Shown here: positions 62,348 through 64,000 of the stretch, piece by piece | How positions within the stretch are numbered: the first letter of the stretch is position 1 | Layout of the letters: each line of letters starts with the position of its first letter | Assembly (NCBI GenBank): GCA_963791295.1 | Contig: CAWBRY010000004.1 | Span: 372,001 to 436,000 of the forward strand | Length of the DNA stretch: 64,000 nt | Reading direction: 5' to 3' | DNA from: CAWBRY01 sp963791295 | GTDB taxonomy: Bacteria; Bacteroidota; Bacteroidia; Chitinophagales; Chitinophagaceae | Position numbers and translations under genes: made by a program | The notes under the pieces: model-generated | The model's database searches: none | Told to the model about the DNA's origin: nothing | What the model saw: the letters and a program-made list of their open reading frames with translations, nothing else

Positions 62348-63398
62348 ATGAAGCTTTCACAGTTCCGTTTCGATCTTCCCCTAAACCTTATCGCCCAAAA
62401 CCCCGCTAGAAAAACGAGAAGATGCCCGCATGATGGTCGTCCATCGCCATACCGGCGAGATTGAAAACAAGCATTTCCGCGACATCATGGACTACTTTGA
62501 TGATAAAGACGTGTTTGTGGTCAATAATACCAAGGTATTCCCGGCGCGTATGTATGGCCGTAAGGAAAAGACCGGCGCAAAAATCGAGGTGTTCCTGCTT
62601 CGTGAGTTGAACAAGCCCAACCGGCTCTGGGATGTGATCGTTGACCCCGCCCGCAAGATCAGGGTAGGCAACAAATTATATTTTGGAGAGCAGGAAGACC
62701 TGGTTGCCGAAGTAATTGACAACACTACCAGTCGGGGCCGGACCATTCGCTTCTTATGGGAGGGTGTTGAGGAAGATTTCCGCGCCGTCCTGGAAAGATT
62801 GGGTGAAACACCACTGCCCAAATACATCAAACGCAAACCGGATGAAGAGGACAAAGAACGATACCAGACCGTTTATGCCAAACATGAAGGAGCCGTCGCC
62901 GCTCCCACTGCCGGATTGCATTTTAGTCGTGAACTAATCAAGAGATTAGAAATAAAAGGTATTCGATTTGCGGAAGTCACCCTTCATACGGGCTTGGGCA
63001 CATTCCGTCCAATCGAAGTCGAGGACTTGAGCAAGCATAAAATGGACGCTGAATATTATCATATTGACGATACGGCTTGCAAGATCGTTAACCGTGCCAA
63101 AGAATATGGACATCGCATCTGCTCAATTGGCACGACGACCATGCGTGCCGTTGAATCTTCTTTTACGGCTCAGAAATTACTGAAGCCCTCTGAAGGATGG
63201 ACAAATATGTTCATTCACCCGCCTTACGACTTTAATATCGCAGATTCCCTCGTCACCAATTTCCATTTACCCAAGACCAGTTTGCTGATCATGACTTGTG
63301 CATTTGCCGGATACGAGCTAACGATGGAGGCTTATAAGAAAGCGATCAAAGATAAATATCGCTTCTTCAGCTATGGAGATGCGCTCCTGATTGTTTAA
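62348..63398 (+). CDS. queA: tRNA preQ1(34) S-adenosylmethionine ribosyltransferase-isomerase, frameshifted
   Basis: QueA transfers and rearranges ribose from SAM onto preQ1 in tRNA, forming epoxyqueuosine. The first frame gives MKLSQFRFDLPLNLIAQNPA (20 residues). The second frame gives REDARMMVVHRHTGEIEN through VNNTKVFPARMYG, HEGAVAAPTAGLHF, VTLHTGLGTFRP and SLVTNFHLPKTSLLIM, the full rest of QueA. Removing one A from the five-A run at 62410-62414 joins them. A read error in the homopolymer is the simplest explanation; an ATG at 62430 would lose the conserved N-terminus. Confidence 0.92.
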
Positions 63399-63403
63399 AG
63401 CTC

Positions 63404-63856
63404 ATGAAATTCAGGGAAGCAAATCTCGAGGACATTCCGCAAATTCAAATCGTCCGGAACTCGGTCAACGAAAATACTTTATCAAATCCCGCATTGGTTA
63501 GCGATCAAGATTGCGAAGAATACCTGATCCATCGGGGTAAGGGATGGGTTTGTGAAATGGAAGGCAAAATAGTTGGGTTTGCTATTGCGGATCTGAAAGA
63601 TCATAACATATGGGCTTTATTTATAGATCCGGCATTTGAGAAAAAAGGCATTGGCCGTCGGTTGCATGACCTGATGATGGATTGGTATTTTTCTCAAACA
63701 ACCGAACCGGTGTGGTTAGGCACTAGCCCGAAGACAAGAGCCGAAACTTTTTACCGGAAAGCTGGATGGAGAGAGGTGGGTGTCCATGGAAAAGGTGAGA
63801 TCAAGTTTGAATTGACGGCTGATGAATGGAGTCAATTAAAAACTCCGGAAAATTGA
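63404..63856 (+). CDS. GNAT family N-acetyltransferase
   Basis: The 150-residue protein has one GNAT domain. The acetyl-CoA pyrophosphate loop is EKKGIGRRLHDLMM, after WALFIDPAF on the central strand; the end has AETFYRKAGWREVG. It transfers acetyl to an amine of an unknown small molecule or protein. It starts 5 nt after the queA stop, so it is probably in the same message, though no functional link is known. Confidence 0.88.
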   Translation: MKFREANLEDIPQIQIVRNSVNENTLSNPALVSDQDCEEYLIHRGKGWVCEMEGKIVGFAIADLKDHNIWALFIDPAFEKKGIGRRLHDLMMDWYFSQTTEPVWLGTSPKTRAETFYRKAGWREVGVHGKGEIKFELTADEWSQLKTPEN

Positions 63857-63878
63857 ATTGAGATAACAATAGTCCCCG

Positions 63879-64000
63879 CTATTGCTCCTCGCCTTCTTCC
63901 TCTTCTCCTCGTTTTGTATAGATCGCGATCGCGCCTGCACTTCCGCCAACACCTCCCAGGAATGGCGATTTGATCACTTTGATAATGGCAATGTCATCGA
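63879..64000 (-). CDS. C-terminal end of a TonB-plug-like protein, cut by the window edge
   Basis: On the minus strand an open frame enters from the right edge and ends at 63879. The 39 visible residues include DDIAIIKVIKSPFLGG and AGAIAIYTKRGEEEE. This is the end of a TonB-dependent-receptor plug domain, where ..I.IYTKRG is typical. A stop soon after it suggests a plug-only protein without a barrel, a type common in Bacteroidota, rather than a full receptor. The start lies outside the window. Confidence 0.65.
   Translation of the reverse strand, partial: DDIAIIKVIKSPFLGGVGGSAGAIAIYTKRGEEEEGEEQ

Noticed and set aside
62246..62464. Separate small protein upstream of queA
   Set aside because: Its last part is the true QueA N-terminus before the frameshift, and its first part is structured leader sequence.

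Overview
The window looks like a chromosomal segment of a Bacteroidota bacterium, most likely family Chitinophagaceae or a close relative. Several signs agree. Many start regions carry the Bacteroidota -7 promoter element TAnnTTTG. Shine-Dalgarno sites are weak and TTG starts are common. There is a PorU/PorV-type gene pair and a type IX secretion C-terminal sorting domain. There are also an Oar-like TonB-dependent receptor, a two-component sensor with a Reg_prop/Y_Y_Y periplasmic part, and the rpsU-xerC gene order. The assignment rests on gene content and recognised protein families; no search was run.

Layout. 1-922: 3' part of a XerC-like recombinase and rpsU (minus strand). 923-7574: riboflavin synthase, then a cell-surface group (acyltransferase, radical SAM, SDR, YfhO-like membrane protein, glycosyltransferase). 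7589-13833: a PorV2/PorU2-like pair. 14038-15307: tyrS with a one-base frameshift. 15304-24386: a cyanophycin locus. On the minus strand it runs Tat-exported class V aminotransferase, APC permease, cyanophycinase, S9 peptidase and SGNH esterase; cyanophycin synthetase is divergent. 24453: tRNA-Gln. 24652-26791: esterase, a small Cys-rich type IX cargo protein and a lipoprotein. 26849-30779: a sensor kinase and LuxR-type regulator behind two matching dyads. 30812-36811: an island with two exported caspase-like proteases, a small exported protein between them and a TonB-C-like protein. 36812-39058: LigD (ligase-polymerase, no phosphoesterase domain) and a KTSC protein. 39066-42311: TonB-dependent receptor. 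42504-48692: a tightly packed nucleotide-sugar operon, with waaA divergent. 50081-53231: a hypothetical protein, thymidine kinase and ccmB/ccmC/ccmD-like genes. 53292-58142: glutamate dehydrogenase, an orphan HsdR-N protein, AMP nucleosidase, a small hypothetical and a fused peptide ABC ATPase. 58174-62011: one TraB/GumN protein split in two by a frameshift. 62012-63856: a structured leader, frameshifted queA and a GNAT protein. 63879-64000: the end of a TonB-plug-like gene.

How the parts work together. The cyanophycin locus pairs polymer synthesis with cleavage and an amino-acid permease, so it reads as a nitrogen/arginine storage module. The nucleotide-sugar operon, waaA and the 1.5-7.6 kb group would supply sugars and modifications for surface polysaccharide or LPS. 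The ccm genes handle haem for cytochrome c maturation.

The most notable points are the cyanophycin operon with a dyad in its divergent promoter region, the double operator-like dyads 52 bp apart before the sensor kinase, the tandem exported caspases next to ligD, a family of intergenic 7-bp tandem repeats, and a hairpin that would hide the queA start codon. Three otherwise intact genes (tyrS, the TraB gene, queA) each carry one apparent extra base. This points to indel errors in the sequence rather than true gene loss.
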